Below are positions 4,935 to 5,400 of a DNA stretch of 5,400 nt, one piece after another. The notes under the pieces are model-generated. The model made no database searches and was not told the DNA's origin. It saw only the letters and a program-made list of their open reading frames with translations. The stretch spans positions 1-5,400 of the forward strand of contig JAUVAJ010000143.1 in the NCBI GenBank assembly GCA_030591795.1, written 5' to 3'. This stretch comes from Desulfuromonadales bacterium. Its GTDB lineage: Bacteria; Desulfobacterota; Desulfuromonadia; Desulfuromonadales; UBA2294. The translations under genes and the position numbers were made by a program. Position 1 is the first letter of the stretch. Every line of letters starts with the position of its first letter.

Positions 4935-5400
4935 GCCCGAAAGAAAAGAATATACCTGTTGGGGCTCTTGAATTCCTGGAAGAAAACCAAGTTGATGGTC
5001 GACTGTTTAACAGTTACCCTTACGGTGGATATATTGCGTGGAAGTCACCCGAGAGAAGGGTGTTTGTTGATGGTCGTGTAAATCAACTCTACCCTCCAGA
5101 ATTTCATAAAAATTACTTTCGAATTATTGGTGAGCCTAATCAGTGGGACGCTGCCGAGGCTCAGTGGGGTTTCACAATAGCCATACTGGAATATGACAGA
5201 ATGAGTATGGGCAGGCACTATCCAATGCATCTCGTTACGAACTCCGGATGGATACCGGTTTACTGGGATAGAATCTCTGTGGTCTATGTCAAGAACATTC
5301 CAAAATACTACGGACTAATTGAAAAATACGGATACCGTATAGCACGACCGACATTTTATGATTTCGATTATCTACAACACGTGAAGTCGAATAGAGGCTC
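4814..5400 (+). CDS. C-terminal domain of the same membrane protein, -1 frame, 3' end outside window
   Basis: This frame is open to the window edge and has no stop in it. From about 4907 it reads NNSTYAFGLGPKEKNIP, then ALEFLEENQVDGRLFNSYP, YGGYIAWKSPERRVFVDGR and VNQLYPPEFHKNYF, and further on WIPVYWDRISVVYVKN. Homologous WWHL membrane proteins carry after their last helix the order FGLG, P-x-x-A-x-x-FL, G-x-(L/I)FN-x-Y-x-(F/W/Y)GGY, (V/I)F(V/I)DGR and W-x-(L/P)VYWD. This is their soluble extracytoplasmic end. No good start with a ribosome site is present, so it is not an independent gene. The exact junction is uncertain: 4814 assumes the change occurs at the UUUUUUA site, but it could be as late as the T run at 4887-4893. 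Joined to the upstream ORF, the protein would exceed 520 residues. Confidence 0.7.

Noticed and set aside
5045..5230. 61-residue minus-strand ORF
   Set aside because: It is antisense to the conserved C-terminal domain of the membrane protein.
1..5400. CRISPR array, tRNA or rRNA genes
   Set aside because: No regularly spaced direct repeats, cloverleaf with CCA-type end or rRNA-like conserved blocks were seen on either strand.

Overview
The window most resembles a metal- or sulfur-reducing member of Desulfobacterota, near Geobacter, Desulfuromonas or Pelobacter. The basis is the combination of a secreted tetraheme c-type cytochrome, an NHL-repeat lipoprotein beside it, a cobalamin-type radical SAM protein and a -24/-12 (sigma-54) promoter. 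This placement comes from gene content and remembered family resemblance; no database search was run.

Layout. (1) Positions 1-1035 (+) hold the C-terminal part of a radical SAM protein whose start lies upstream of the window. A perfect 15-bp stem at 1062-1096 serves as terminator for it and for the convergent gene to its right. (2) Positions 1118-1765 (-) encode a secreted tetraheme cytochrome resembling the OmcE type of extracellular cytochrome. Its 365-bp upstream region holds a well-spaced sigma-54 promoter (1898-1913), a 12-bp palindrome touching the -24 element, an inverted-repeat site about 110 bp upstream of the predicted start of transcription, and a hairpin just before the ribosome binding site. 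(3) Positions 2131-3216 (-) encode an outer-membrane-type lipoprotein with a six-bladed NHL propeller. It lies upstream of the cytochrome on the same strand and has its own sigma-70-like promoter candidate. (4) Positions 3217-3836 contain no intact gene. They hold two decayed insertion-sequence ends: an IS30-type transposase tail on the minus strand and an IS3-type transposase tail on the plus strand. (5) From 3837 to the right edge (+) runs a large multi-spanning membrane protein of the D-x-D-x-WWHL type (GT-C-like). Its reading frame is broken between about 4806 and 4910, and its C-terminal soluble domain continues in the -1 frame and leaves the window at 5400.

The cytochrome and the NHL lipoprotein are the most likely functional pair, both acting at or beyond the outer membrane in extracellular electron transfer. 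The sigma-54 architecture suggests that the cytochrome is switched on by an enhancer-binding activator. The radical SAM gene and the membrane protein appear to be unrelated neighbours. The membrane gene is separated from the rest by insertion-sequence debris.
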